From contig CM065394.1 of assembly GCA_033060915.1 (NCBI GenBank), forward strand, positions 37,457,501 through 37,521,500: DNA of 64,000 nucleotides, in the 5' to 3' direction. The first letter of the stretch is position 1. Each line of letters starts with the position of its first letter. The notes beneath the pieces were generated by a model. It was not told where the DNA came from. It did no database searches and saw only the letters and a list, made by a program, of their open reading frames with translations. Below, piece after piece: positions 24,028 through 36,600 of this stretch. The translations under genes and the position numbers were made by a program. The DNA is from Euryodendron excelsum (taxonomy: Eukaryota; Streptophyta; Magnoliopsida; Ericales; Pentaphylacaceae).

Positions 24028-26034
24028 GCCTGTTTGGAAGTTGAGGTAAGAAATGGAAAGGGAAGGAATGGCTTCCTTCATTTGTCTAGTTTTTTACTTT
24101 AGGAAGGAAGGGAAAAAAGGTCCAAAGGAAAACCAGATAAAGTTATTTTTCTTCTCATTTTTCATTAATTTTCTTCCTTTCTGGTTTTTTTACCAAAGTA
24201 ATTCATATTTTTAAATTTATTCCCAAAATATTAATTTGGCAAATGTTATTCTCAAAATACCTTAAAACGCAATTTATTATTGCATTTTTTTCAAAAAACG
24301 CAACTCCAAATTGCGTTTTTCTGAAAAACTCAATTTATGATTGCGTTTTTTAAAAAAAAATAATAATAAATTGCGTTTTTATGAAAAACGCAATTACAAA
24401 TTGAGTTTTTCATAAAAAAATAATTATTTATTTGTAAATACGAAATTACTAAATATAATTTATATATATATTTATAAACTTGCAAAACTAATTTTAAATT
24501 ATTTTTTAATTTTTAAAAATTATTAAAATCATTGTTAAAATAATTTTTCTCATCCATTTATGTCAAATTCATGATAATAATATATTAATTTAAATTAAAA
24601 TATTTTTAAATTTTACTAATTTTTATGAATTTAAAATAAATTTATTTCCATTAAGAACATGTTGTTAATAATTATGAAAATACTCATTTTTAATTTCGTT
24701 TTTTACAAATTGAGTTTGTAATAAAAAAAATAAATTATCTAATTGTTATTTATTTCTAAATACAAAATTACTAAATACAATTTATATATATGTTTATAAA
24801 CTTGCAAAACTAATTTTAAATAATTTTTTACTTTTTACGAATTGTTAAAATTGTTGTTTAAATAATTTTTCTCATCCATTTAAGTTAAATTCGTGAAAAT
24901 AATTTACTAATGTAAATTAAAATATTTTCTAATTTTTACAAATTTAACATAAAATTATTTTAACAATTATTTAAACAATTCGTAAATTATTGAAAGAATT
25001 CATTCATTATTTTAACAATGATTTTCAATAAGAACATGTTTTTAATAATTAATGAAAAATATTAATTTGAAAACATTTATTAAGAACACGTTTGTAATAG
25101 AATGCTATACAACATTCTTAGCAACCAAAATCCTAACCGTGGCAGACTTAAGGCACCAATACCTTAATTGGAGTCCTAACTGTGTTGTTATGAACATGGT
25201 CTATAAAACTTGTTGCTGATTCTAAGGTTAGGGCAACCAAATTGTATTTAGTAATTTCGTATTTAGAAATAAATAAGAATTAGATAATTTATTTATTTTA
25301 ATTAAAAACTCAATTTGTAAAAACGAAATTAAAAATTAGTATTTTCATAATTATTAACAACATGTTCTTAATGGAAATAAATTAATTCGTAAAAATTAGT
25401 AAATAATTTCTAATTAGTAAAATTTAAATTAATATATTATTATCATGAATTTGACATAAATGGATGAGAAAAATTATTTTAACAATGATTTTAATAATTT
25501 TTAAAAAGTAAAAAATAATTTAAAATTAGTTTTGCAAGTTTATAAACATATATATAAATTATATTTAGTAATTTCGTATTTACAAATAAATAATTATTTT
25601 TTTTATGAAAAATTCAATTTGTAATTGCGTTTTTCATAAAAACGCAATTTATTATTGCGTTTTTTTTGAAAAATGCAATCCTAAATTGAGTTTTTCAGAA
25701 TAGACGTAATTTAGAGTTGCGTTTTTTAAAAAAACGCAATAATAAATTGTGTTTTAAGGTATTTTGGGAATATCATTTGTCAAATTAATATTTTGGGAAT
25801 AAATTTAAAAATATGAATTACTTTGGTTAAAAAACCTTCCTTTCTTTCTTAATAGATACCCAAATTTTTTCTCCCCTCTTTGAATTTTAAACAAGGAAGA
25901 TTATTATTATTCTTATTATTTTACTTTCGTTTTATTTTCTTTACAAAACTAAACAAAGGAAAATAATCAGTATCCCTACAATTCCTCTCGCCTCCTCTCT
26001 CTTTCTCTTTTCTTTCCACAATTTCCAAATAGGC
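24028..26034. mobile_element. 2-kb foldback element
   Basis: The ends are inverse copies: GCCTGTTTGGAAGTTG on the left, and CAATTTCCAAATAGGC on the right. Long arms pair inward: 24197-24283 with 25747-25826, and 24420-24780 with 25237-25595. A further direct copy of part of the left arm lies at 24755-24960. Near the outer arms sit tandem mini-palindromes built from CGCAATT and AATTGCG. No coding capacity. A transcript across it would form a hairpin of many hundred base pairs. Confidence 0.75.
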
Positions 26035-27626
26035 CCTATAAGTGTACTTAATGTTTGATTTCGTCGTGTGCACATGGATTTTGTGCCCCACAGTGTTATT
26101 CACTTTTTGTTTTTCAATCAAACATCAAAGCCTTATGTCCTTTTAGCTTATACTTCTAATTCTTTTAACCAGGGGAAGACAAAAATTAGTAAAAAAAAAA
26201 TTCATAAAATACTTAAATAAATCAATTTATAAACTATTCTTCTTACTTATTTTTCACCGCTGGTGCCTGTCCTACATCCCGAAATTTTAGTTTATCCTAA
26301 TGCGGTCCATCTGGAAAGATGTATCTATGAATAATGGACCCAGCTGTCTGCGAATAATCAAACATTGAAATAATCATACTTTAACTTAACCCATATCTGC
26401 TTAAAATGTATATATATTATAGTTTCTACAAGTGAAGTTGGCAATTAGAATTTTGATCACGTATTGCATGCAATTTCAGTTCAACTGCCTTTTGTTAGAT
26501 GGGGACATTTGAATCTACACTCTCTCATTTTTTATGCAATGTTTGGATTCTTAGATTTCTTAAGAGAATTGAAATTATTTATGTATATTTATTGTTTAAA
26601 AATAATCAAGTAGATAATAATGAATTTTTTTTAACAAATACCTATATGTTTTCGTCTCATTTACTTACCCAAAACAAGAAATAAATTTAAATTATATAAC
26701 TTTTTTTTAAAATTTTTTTTTTTCCGTTCACAAATCCAAGATATGTACAAGCATGACGTCTCATTTGGTGGATGCATTTACATTTTGGTACTTACCAACT
26801 TGAATGTTCAAGATTTCAGTCCAGTTCTGATTATAGTTATTAATCTCGTATTGTACCGATTGATATGTACTGCACCCAATTATGAAACGGTATTAATAAA
26901 TGTGAGTTTCATACGGGTCAAAGTATTGGCCAATACCGGTCAATATCGGGCGGCAATGACTAATACCAGATTTACCGAATTTTGCATAATTTATTTTAAA
27001 ATAATTTAATTATTTGTATTTTAATGATAAATATATGTTGGAACTTGTGTTGACAGATACTAAACAATAATATATTTTTTAAGTATTTTTAAATATATAT
27101 TTTGGTTGAATAACACGTATATGTTATGCTAAAATAATTTATGATTAAACAATATCAGTTATGAGTAATGCCAAATCTTGTAAACTATTTATTTTATAAA
27201 TATATAATATTTGTAATTATAAATTTGAGATAGTATTCAATATTACCTCGATAACGATACGATATTGACAACTATAGTTATGATAACACTGGTTGAAATA
27301 TTATTTAGGGGTTGGCTTTTCACCAAAAGAAGCAGGCAACATGTGATGTCTTCGAAGGGAATTGAAAGACGCTAGCTGGCAACAGATTTTTCTGTAGCCT
27401 TTCTGTTCTGCTTTTGCGTTCATTCCCAAATGAATGCAAAACACTTTGCACAAACAACTTCAAAGGCTTAGGAATTAAGATGCTATACAGGAACTTCATA
27501 TTGTACTGCGACTTTTCTGGCCTCAAACTTGGAACTATTATTAGAGTTCATGTTCATGCAGTTCCGTACTATTTTGGGGGGTCCTTCCATTTAGTGCTTG
27601 CTTGCAGGACATGAAAGTTGATTTTG

Positions 27627-27658
<32 letters not shown>

Positions 27659-28504
27659 CATGATTTGCTTTTTATTTTTTGGGTCCTTCCATAGTCTATG
27701 CCTGGTATGAGATGCTATATATTTTGTGTTTTTGATTTGTTAACATGTCTTCTTTCAACGGGCACCTGTTTTGCCAAAATAACATTGATTTTTTCTAAAA
27801 CTAAATGGAGTATAGAGTCTTAATACATTGCTTTGGCAAAAATCAAAACGTTTTTATAATTAGCAATGACCGTAGGCTATTTCAATGTGGGTTACATAAC
27901 CAGCAAAACAATGTCATCCTGTGATTTTCCTGGAAAATTAGAAATCATTCGAAACATAGCAAGTAAAGGGTAGTAAAATCTCTCGTCCTCAAGAGAATCT
28001 TGCTCTTTCGTGAAATGTACTCGATGAATTGAAAAACTTATCCCTGCTAGGCTACAAACATGGGCTGGGGGGTCAGGAATCGATTCCCTTGCTAGCTCCA
28101 GACGACCTATGTGAGCCATGCCCATCATACAAGTGAAACAAAATATTATTGTTCATGAATACTGTATGTATATACACTTGTGTGTGGGTATATACGTGTA
28201 TATATATACTTGGATATGATTGAGTTTGCATGACTATATAGTGAAACTTTCCTCAAGACTTGCGTCTGTTTTGCTGAAGTGGTCAATACGTTGTTCTTTT
28301 ATTAGTCTTTCTCTGAATGAGTAGTTTGTAGAAAAGCTTTGCACACTTTTTTAAAGCAAAATCTTTCCGCAATTGATAATGTTAATCCCCTCGTAGCCTT
28401 TTGTCCAATCAATATCCAATTGTGCTCTAACCTATGTCTCCTCAAATAATGTACGTTTATTCCTCTCTTTTTTTATCTCCACACTCTACAGTTTACACCA
28501 CCTC

Positions 28505-28535
<31 letters not shown>

Positions 28536-28793
28536 ATTGTGAACTAGAGGCCAAAAACTGTACTATTTTGATGCTCCTGTTCATCTCTTCAATTGCCTCT
28601 CTTTGGTACTCATGAACAACAATCGTAGTCATGAACCACAAAGCAGAAAAAAAGCAAAGAAGGTAGGAGCATGGAAAATAGGTTGGGCGAATATCAAACA
28701 TGGTGATATACAGATTTTGCAATCCCAACTGCACCAAATACATGGAGCTAACAAAGTCTACAATTGTTATGTTAATTGAGATAAGCCTCTAGC
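26035..28793. other. 3' flank of the minus-strand MYB, no gene recognised
   Basis: AT-rich spacer with a CA/TA microsatellite at 27630-27659 and a CT tract at 28505-28531. A 235-bp block at 27893-28130 contains a tRNA B-box-like GAATCGATTCC on the minus strand and an open frame, but matches no element I can name. Confidence 0.45.
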
Positions 28794-29601
28794 CTAATCT
28801 AGATCAAGGAATTTGTTAACCCACTCCAAAGTCAAAGGACTCTCATTAGAGAAATCGAAGAAATCTTCAAGATCAAAGCTGATCTTCGAGTCCTCTCCTT
28901 TCACCTCCTCATTGGCTTTCTCTGCTACCTTTCTTTTCTTATTCTTGGAGCCTTCTCTTGTTGAACCTTCACTTTGTTTCTCCTTATGGTTTATTTTCCT
29001 GCTCAAATGAGAATTCCAGTAGTTCTTGATCTCATTATCTGTTCGACCAGGTAGTCTACCGGCAATCAAAGACCATCTAAAAAGCATTTCAAATGATCCG
29101 AATTATGAAAACCCAATATCATAGAAAACAACATCAAATTTTTGAGTTGTAATGGAAGATAAAATAACCTGTTTCCTAGAAGTTTATGAAGCCTGAGAAT
29201 CAAGTCTTCTTCTTGGTCTGATATATTTCCTCTCTTAATGTTAGGTCTTAGGTAGTTCAGCCATCTCAGTCGGCAACTCTTACCGCAACGATTGAGACCT
29301 GCAAAGATTAAGAATTGTTTTGATCAGGGGTACTTACCTGTGCATATATATATGTACATATAGATTGTGTAATTGAGTTGTATTGTTTAGCCATCAGTAC
29401 TCATTAAGAAAGACCTGCTTTGGCTGCAATTGTCTTCCACCTCTTTGCACCATGGATTTCAATAACCTCAGCTAGTTTTCGATCTTCTTCAGCTGTCCAT
29501 GCACCCCTGTTAAATTCTTTCTTCACAGACTCATTTTTCTTGGACACCGTTGGCCTGATTTCCTTCTCGATAGACTTTTCTGCCATAGGAGCCACTGGCA
29601 T
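28794..29601 (-). CDS. R2R3-MYB transcription factor, bHLH-binding type
   Basis: Nuclear DNA-binding regulator. Exons in transcript order are 29601-29415, 29298-29169 and 29076-28794, giving 199 residues with standard R2R3-MYB splice phases. The 33-residue N-terminal extension rich in K/E precedes R2 (W35, W55, W75). R3 has I88, W107 and W126. The bHLH-interaction motif is intact at 94-113 (D94 L95 R98 L102 L109 R113), so it can be expected to work with a TT8/GL3-type bHLH. A basic NLS-like KNKKRKV lies at 150-156 and an acidic, aromatic tail at 172-199 ends in FLDLD. The repressor motif LxLxL is not seen. The [16 protein letters not shown] stretch of R2 and NSHLSRK after R3 differ from the TT2-like gene, so this is a separate clade that I cannot name with confidence. 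The first of two in-frame ATGs was taken; M6 is an alternative. Confidence 0.88.
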
Positions 29602-29609
29602 CCCTTTCT

Positions 29610-29613
<4 letters not shown>

Positions 29614-29650
<37 letters not shown>
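29614..29650 (-). repeat. (GA)18 tract in the leader of the minus-strand MYB
   Basis: Reads as CT repeats in the transcript and ends 12 nt before the start codon at 29601. It is a probable 5'-leader or core-promoter element of the GAGA type. Confidence 0.85.
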
Positions 29651-29655
<5 letters not shown>

Positions 29656-29738
29656 GAGGTTTGGAGAGCTTTTTTCTTACTGTGATGGGTCCCTAGATCA
29701 TCTACCCTTCTTGGTGCATCAGTGGAACTCAACAACCA

Positions 29739-29746
29739 TTTATATA
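29739..29746 (-). promoter_or_regulatory. TATA box of the minus-strand MYB
   Basis: TATATAAA on the minus strand, 138 bp upstream of the start codon and upstream of the CT tract. This is a spacing like that of the TT2-like gene. Confidence 0.45.
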
Positions 29747-30042
29747 TGTGGGTGAGTGGGATTTGTGAGCCTTCACATAGGACTTTTGTGAACTTGATGA
29801 TTGAGTAATGAGAGAACCATAAAGTACATTGGACATGCTACATGGTAGGACTACAAAGGCTGCTAAGTAGGCCACAAGAATAAAATAAAGGTTAATAACA
29901 CTATGGTGCGCTCGTACCTGCTTTTTGGACAGAAAAGAAAAGAAAAAGTGACAAAGGCATGGAGGAGGAAAGGATCTACAGATCTGAGGGCTGTGGTAAT
30001 TCAATCACCACACAGGTAGAAGGAAATTGTGCATGCTAATTA

Positions 30043-30187
30043 ATTCTTCTATAAAATTTGTACAGAGAATGGTTAATTTTTTTTTGTTTAAAATCAAGAG
30101 TAGTCATCATGTTGTATTATATTTTATTCAATCACATCATTCTGTATAAAAATTCTATACGTATTTTTTGACTGTATAGCATTATGT
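30043..30187. mobile_element. MITE family M1, copy d
   Basis: Shortened copy: the left end (TTCTTCTATAAAATTTGTACA) and the TTTATTCAATCACATCATTCTG block are clear. The right end is TATAGCATTATGTCAT. Located 300-450 bp upstream of the minus-strand MYB promoter. Confidence 0.55.
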
Positions 30188-30585
30188 CATATAGAATAGG
30201 CATTCTATTCAGTGATAATAGATGGTAATTCCCATCTAAACATTTTTATTGCATGAAGCCTTGGTTATTATAAGGTTAATTTGTTGATAAAAAGGGAATG
30301 CCAATTGTGTCATCTAAAAGGAAAGCGCATGCCATTGGAAAACTAAAAGATCAATACAATATTATGCTGCAAGTAGCAGTATTTGTCTTGGCAAAGGATT
30401 AACTTTTTCAGAGCCATGAAAAGAGGATACTCTGCAGTGAATGTATGAAGAATTACTCTGATTGGTTAGATTTCTTCTTTCTTTATTAGTAAAAATTCTT
30501 CAAATTTATCGTTTTGTCTATGATACTTAGATCCCACATGACCCTATAATCAATTACGGCATGCATCAATATAATATAAACATAT

Positions 30586-30616
<31 letters not shown>

Positions 30617-31300
30617 ATGGAACCAACATAGCACTATCATGCTGATAATTTATTAGTAATTGGTTAAATCTGATTATTTTACAATTGGATCTTTTCACCA
30701 AAACATTCTGACTGATCCTTAATTGCATCAGTCAAATTTATAAGCCACCACATGAGCCAAACTGTTCGTGTTCTTTATGTAATTCTCATTGGTGAGAAGA
30801 AAACTTGCTTCTTCGTCAAATCAAAACAAGAGCAAAGAGCTAAAAGAATTGAAATTAGGTAATTTGGCTTTTAATTAGTTTAAGGGTTTGTTGAAAACAA
30901 GGACAGAAACTACTGGTGGACTAGGAATATGACGACGGACGAACTGATTACAGTCATCTCACTGTCCGATAATAGTTTGGAATTGCATGGCATGCTCTAT
31001 CTTACTCGTTGATGGAGTAAATTTATGTTTTTAACAGTTGTCTCTATTAAACTATGGAGTTGTTAAGCAAGATGATGATCAACTGCTTTATGTATGTAAG
31101 AAGTGAGACTCCATGATTCATGGTGTCTTGCCATTGCATGCTAGAAAATTGTTTTTGGCGGATTGTCCTGTGATGACCCCGAACCCGTATTGGCGTGAGC
31201 TGAGTTTCACGCTAGAAGTTTGCGTATAAGTAGAAATAATAACCTAAATGATATTTGTTTGGCTAGACTTTTTCGTTGTGTTCTCGTGTTGTTAATTGGG
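30188..31300. other. intergenic, no gene recognised
   Basis: AT-rich spacer with a TA microsatellite at 30595-30617. A GTGATGACCCCGAACCCG phrase near 31170 may be a remnant of a larger repeat. Confidence 0.45.
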
Positions 31301-31478
31301 AATACTATCCTTATAAAAAATTTATACAAAATATTTTACTAAAATGATGTGATAGTGACAATTTTGTAATTAAAAATCATAATAGTGTGTGTTTGTTTTA
31401 AAGTAAAAGACTCTTATTTAGACATATTATTTTATATGAAAGTTTTGTGTGAATTTTCTGTTAGTATAACATTACCCT
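31301..31478. mobile_element. MITE family M1, copy e
   Basis: The best-preserved copy. Left AATACTATCCTTATAAAAAA is mirrored by right TTAGTATAACATTACCCT, with core AAATGATGTGATAGTGACA, AAAAATCAT, and CTCTTATTTAGACATATTATT between. About 178 bp. Confidence 0.65.
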
Positions 31479-31755
31479 GTTGCGTATGGACAATGATTTT
31501 TTTCAACCTAAGTTGGAGGAATTCCTCCTGTCCTGTGTACGTGGCAGCATATCAAACTGTCACGTATTAAAACTATGTTATTAATTTATTTATATTCTCC
31601 CTAAATTTTAGGCACTAATCATAAGATTACTATATCAGTAAAAGATATTCAAATATAAATAAATATATAATTAAATAGTATGTTGCCACTTACACAGGGT
31701 AAGAGGAATTTTTTCAACCTGAGTTGAAGGAAATCGTTGTTATCCGTTGCTTATA

Positions 31756-31961
31756 GCCTATTTGGAACTTGGAAGAGAGAAGAAAATGAAAGAGAAAATT
31801 TGAAAGGGAGAAAGAAGTAAGAGGAAAAAAGCACAATGACTCTCTCTCTCTCTCTCTCCTGTTTTTTATTTTCTTTTCTTTTCAAAACCAAGCAAAAAAA
31901 AAAAATTCTTCTTTTTTTCTTTTTCTTCCTTTCTTTCCCTCCTCCAAATTTCAAACAGACT
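31756..31961. mobile_element. hairpin MITE with GCCTATTTGGAA terminus
   Basis: The left half is A/G-rich (GCCTATTTGGAACTTGG onward) and the right half C/T-rich, ending CCAAATTTCAAACAGAC, so the halves pair as a hairpin. The terminus is the one seen on the 2-kb foldback element at 24028-26034, which suggests a family link. Confidence 0.55.
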
Positions 31962-32935
31962 GCTATGGTATCAAAACCGACCTGGACATGACTCTAACAG
32001 CACGAGGGCAATGCAGTGGTGAGCAATTGATTGTGTCAAATGACAGTGAAAGAAAAAAGGGTCACATGAAAATTGGGTTTGTAACCTTTCCCTTTTATTT
32101 TGCCCTGCGACAGGGCTGTCCTAAAATAATTCATCGAGGGACTTGGGAATTTCATACTTCCAAGTAACAAATAAAACAACAACAATGCATGCATGCAGCA
32201 TTTTTTTTTTCTCACTTATCAAAAGAAAAAAAGAAAATGTCAGCATGCCATTGATGTTAAGTTAATCGTTATTAATCAGAGGGCATCCAGTGAGATATTG
32301 AGGTAAAGATAAGGAGATTAGGACAACTGCCCCGATATGCTAGCAAGGCCAACGAATGAATATCTTTTAATTAATTTTAGATGGTCTCACGTTAAGTTGT
32401 TAGCGACAGATTAATATTTAAACCCAAAAAAAATCTCATTTGCAACTTAAATTTAGTGCTTGTCAAATATGCATTAATAAACAAGAGCTCAGAATAATAC
32501 AAGTCACGTAAATACGAAATGTATAATGTTGGCATGCATCGTACAATGCACATATTGTTTGCCACATGAAACATAGCATTAATTTTTATTCCAAGATTGG
32601 GGTACACAATGTTCAAGTAGAAAGTAGAAACTATAATATTAAAACTTTAGTGCTGCATGTGGTGGTTTTAGTACAAATACTATTCGAATTCTTCCTAAGA
32701 TATTATATAGTAAGCTCTTGTAAAGCCAATGCACTGTTAATTGTTTTTACAAAATTGGGTTCTAATTATTACACATGTTGTACAGTAAAAAAATTTGTTA
32801 TGTTTTTCTGTTTTACGTGATATATAATTGCCAGTTTAGGGCACATGAAAGACTACCACTCTACATATATATATATATATATATGAATTAAACACAACTT
32901 CATATATATATATATATATTAGCTATGGAATATCG
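31962..32935. other. intergenic, no gene recognised
   Basis: AT-rich spacer. ORFs at 32392-32616 (-) and 32566-32820 (+) have no domain. TA microsatellites occur at 32866-32884 and 32903-32919. Confidence 0.45.
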
Positions 32936-33539
32936 CCTATTTAGGGGCGGAGACAGAAATTTGTTTCGGAAGCACCAAAAATTTTATTTTTTGCTACAAG
33001 GTGTCCAAGTCTTCAGTCAATTATTCTCCCAAGTTTATGCAAGGACCACATGTGTCATGTAAATTTTATGTCATGGAATGATTATATTTTAAATATTATT
33101 TGCAAATATTTTTAAATTGAAGCAATAGAAAATGTTTTACATGAAAAATAAAATCAAGTTCTATTTAGTCTTGGAAAAATATGATTCTATTTATTATTTT
33201 AGTTTTTTGTTTTGTGTATTTGATAAGTAAGCTTACTTGTTGGATGGACACACACAAAAAGTCCACAAACTATTAATTTTTTAAGTTTTGAATGGTACTT
33301 ATTAGAAACCCATAATCTTTTGAATTTAATATGTTATGAACTTAGATGCACAAGAAAAAAAAAAAAAGTCTCATAGTCCACTATATAAAAATTTTAATAT
33401 TATATTAGGTTAGGGCTTTAGTTTTAAACTATGAAAAACTCAGTTCAATAATTTTTTTTTAAAAATTATATACACATACTACATAAAGAAAGACTATACA
33501 AAGAAACTGAGATGTGTCAATATATCAAAATTTTATTAA

Positions 33540-33570
<31 letters not shown>

Positions 33571-33657
33571 AATATATACTATATATAGGGGTACTCTGCA
33601 AAAAGTTAAGATTCTCATGACACCCCTCCCACAAGGTTACGCCCCTGCTCCTATTTA
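32936..33657. mobile_element. TIR element with 8-bp target-site duplication
   Basis: CCTATTTA occurs at 32936-32943 and 33650-33657, immediately outside GGGGCGGAGACAG on the left and GTTACGCCCCTGCT on the right. These ends are inverse to each other apart from a small offset. The 706-bp body is AT-rich and non-coding with a TA microsatellite. An 8-bp duplication fits hAT-type insertion. The GGGGCGGA terminus resembles that of R1 (16534). Confidence 0.65.
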
Positions 33658-36600
33658 AATCACCAATTCTTAGGTAAAAGTACCAATGATATGAGATGAA
33701 TGTGTTTATATATATGTGTGAACCAAAAGACATATGAACTTTATGAAGTTGTCATAAGAACCATAATTGAATGATCATGCATGGCACCATCAATAGTATA
33801 ATATGGACAACATAGTGACGGCTGCTCCTACTAGTCTACTGCCATTGTTGTCCTTTTAACTTTATTTTATTTCCATTTCAGGCTAGGCCATCAGCAACAG
33901 TCCCTCAACACAGTTTTAAATGAATCCCACGATTTATTTCTTGATTTTGTTTTTGTAATTGTAGTCGTTGAGAGGCTATACAACAACTCCAATAAAATAA
34001 CGAGAGTTTTAACATGATCATGACCTCAATTAGGGTTCAAATTAACTCAAAACCCACTGAATACAAAAATAGCTTTAACTGATTAGTTTGGTTTAAACTT
34101 TTAAAAAAAAAACTAAAGAAGAAAAAATTTCCAAAGGGGTAGAAGTTGACTGAGTCTGCTTGTTGGAGAAGCACTTGCTACAAAATCGCTTTCAAACAAC
34201 TGTTTTGCAACAGATTTTAGTCACTGTTTTGCTGTGGAGGCCTTCGTAAAAGCCGAAGCTTCAATCTTATCTTATTTTTGTGGAGAGAAGACCAGCACGA
34301 ACTTGACAGAAAAGAATGACAGATTTATATTTTATATATTAATTAGTTGTTGTTATGTGTCATCATTCTTCATTTTTTAAACTTTTCTTGAGAGTGAGAA
34401 GTAAATTTCAGAACATATGCATTAATGGGATTGCATCATATTCTGAAAGTGAAGACTAAATTTTGTTGGCCATTCAGCTTTTGAGCCACCGATTGATGTC
34501 CCATGATGGACCTCAAACCTTAAAATATTTTTAATTAACTTGTGTACGGCCAGTAACTGAATAAACCATAGTGTTTTCTTTCCAAAAGTAAAAAATAAAT
34601 AAATAAACCATGACGTGAGGGTCACAAATGTAATAGGTCGTTCCTGCTCGTTGAGCCCGAAGATACTCATCACTGGACTCGCCTCGGGATTTACTTAGCA
34701 AGAGAAACTCTTCGCATCTCTCAAAGAAAAAACACACACAACAACAAACATATCACATCACAAATGTAAATTTTTATTGCCCGATGAGTCCACAGTTATT
34801 AAAATGAAAAGTGAAAGCAAAAAACATTAAGAGAAACAAAAGTGAGATATGTGGTCAAAAAATATAAAAGAAAACATAAAGTGAAAAATAATTGAGAAAT
34901 TTGATAGAAATCTTTGTATGGATAATTTTATAGATACTTATTTAGAATTTAAAGAAAAAAAAAGTATAAAAGTTAATATTTCAAGTTTTTGAAACGTTTT
35001 TCTTAAATTTCTCAAGAGTTTCTATTAAGTATTCTAGGAGTTTCTCAAAAAAATTTTAAACGTTTCCCAAAAGTTTTCTTTCCATTTCCTAAACATTTCT
35101 TTAAAATTTCCAAACGAGTTTTGTATCGATATTCGAAATGCATTTCACTCATTTTTCTCTTTAAAATGAGTTTTTCAGTAACTAAAGTCCAAACATACCC
35201 ACTAGACCCACCTCAGAATTCACCTAACAAGAGGGATTCTATGCATTTGTGATAAGTGGAACAATGATAATGTGACGCTCTAATAGTATTAAATAGTTTC
35301 TTAATATAAGGTGTTATATCCCCAACCCTAAAAAAAAAATTAAAAAAAAACACATACACATACACATACACAGGCATGCACACACAAGTACTAGTAGGAG
35401 GCAATCACGGGAGAATCATAATTAATAAGTCCTGCAAAAATGTGAACCTAAGCTAGAAAACATTGAGATTCTGAACTACATGCCAGCACACTATAGTTTG
35501 AATTATTATAAGAGCCAAATGTGAATTATTGAGGTCCAGCCCCAGTATCACATGCCTACTTTGTCTAGTCAAGCACTTATCTAGTGAATTTGCCTTTTAT
35601 CTCACCAACTAGAGCTAAGCGTATTACAAGAATTGAAGGAACTTGAAGGGTGGCACGGTCTACGATGGATGACATGATCTACCTTTCATAATGCTGCTAG
35701 GTATACTGAAATATACATACACGTATGTATATATACACATTTACAAATACATATACACATATGTATCATCTCATGATGAAGTAAATTAATGGTTTGAATT
35801 CTTTCTACACTAAGCGCCTGTGTTTATCTTACTTGAGAATTTTTGCATGTTACCTTCTAAATGATAGTTCTGTTCTGTAATGTGTGAATAATTGTACATT
35901 ACCTGACAGGCTAGCAATATGTATGAGAGAGAGAGAGAGAGAGAGTTTTAAACACACTGTGCAACTCGAACTTTTGAAGTGGAGAGAGAAAATGGGAGAA
36001 ACTAGAATTAGCTAACTCTTCATGATTTTTTTTTAGAAATCAAAATTGTGACACGACTTTAAAAAGGTTTCACCAAATTGAAGACCCTAGTATTACATTA
36101 TTATAATTTGAGAGTTGACACACGCAATACATGTATAATCTTTAATTATTATAAAAAATAATATTGTTGATAGTTGTAATTGAATCACTGTCGTAATGAA
36201 TTGAATTACCGGATAAGAGATGATCATATCAATATCAGCAAATAAATATAACAAACATAGTTTGTAATTTGTAAATGAATACAATTTAAAATTTATAAAT
36301 ACCTGTAGTAGTTATTAAGATAACTGTTGTTAATCTAATTTCAAAGACACCAATGAATTCTTCATTTATATATTAAAATAGATAATATAGACAATTTTTT
36401 TTCCCAATAATCAGTTACAATAAATTAATGTTGCCAACGTAATAAAATACTATATATATATATATCATAATTTATTAGAGAATCAGAGATGACTACTGGA
36501 AAAATTAGAACTACATTATTATTGGATTTTTTTAATGTATAAATAAGCTTCGGCACGTACTGGTACTATAATATAGCCATTACTGTTGATAGGACGATGG

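Noticed and set aside
27892..28130. SINE or small protein gene on the minus strand
   Set aside because: B-box-like GAATCGATTCC and an open frame exist, but there is no A-tail, target-site duplication or second copy in the window.
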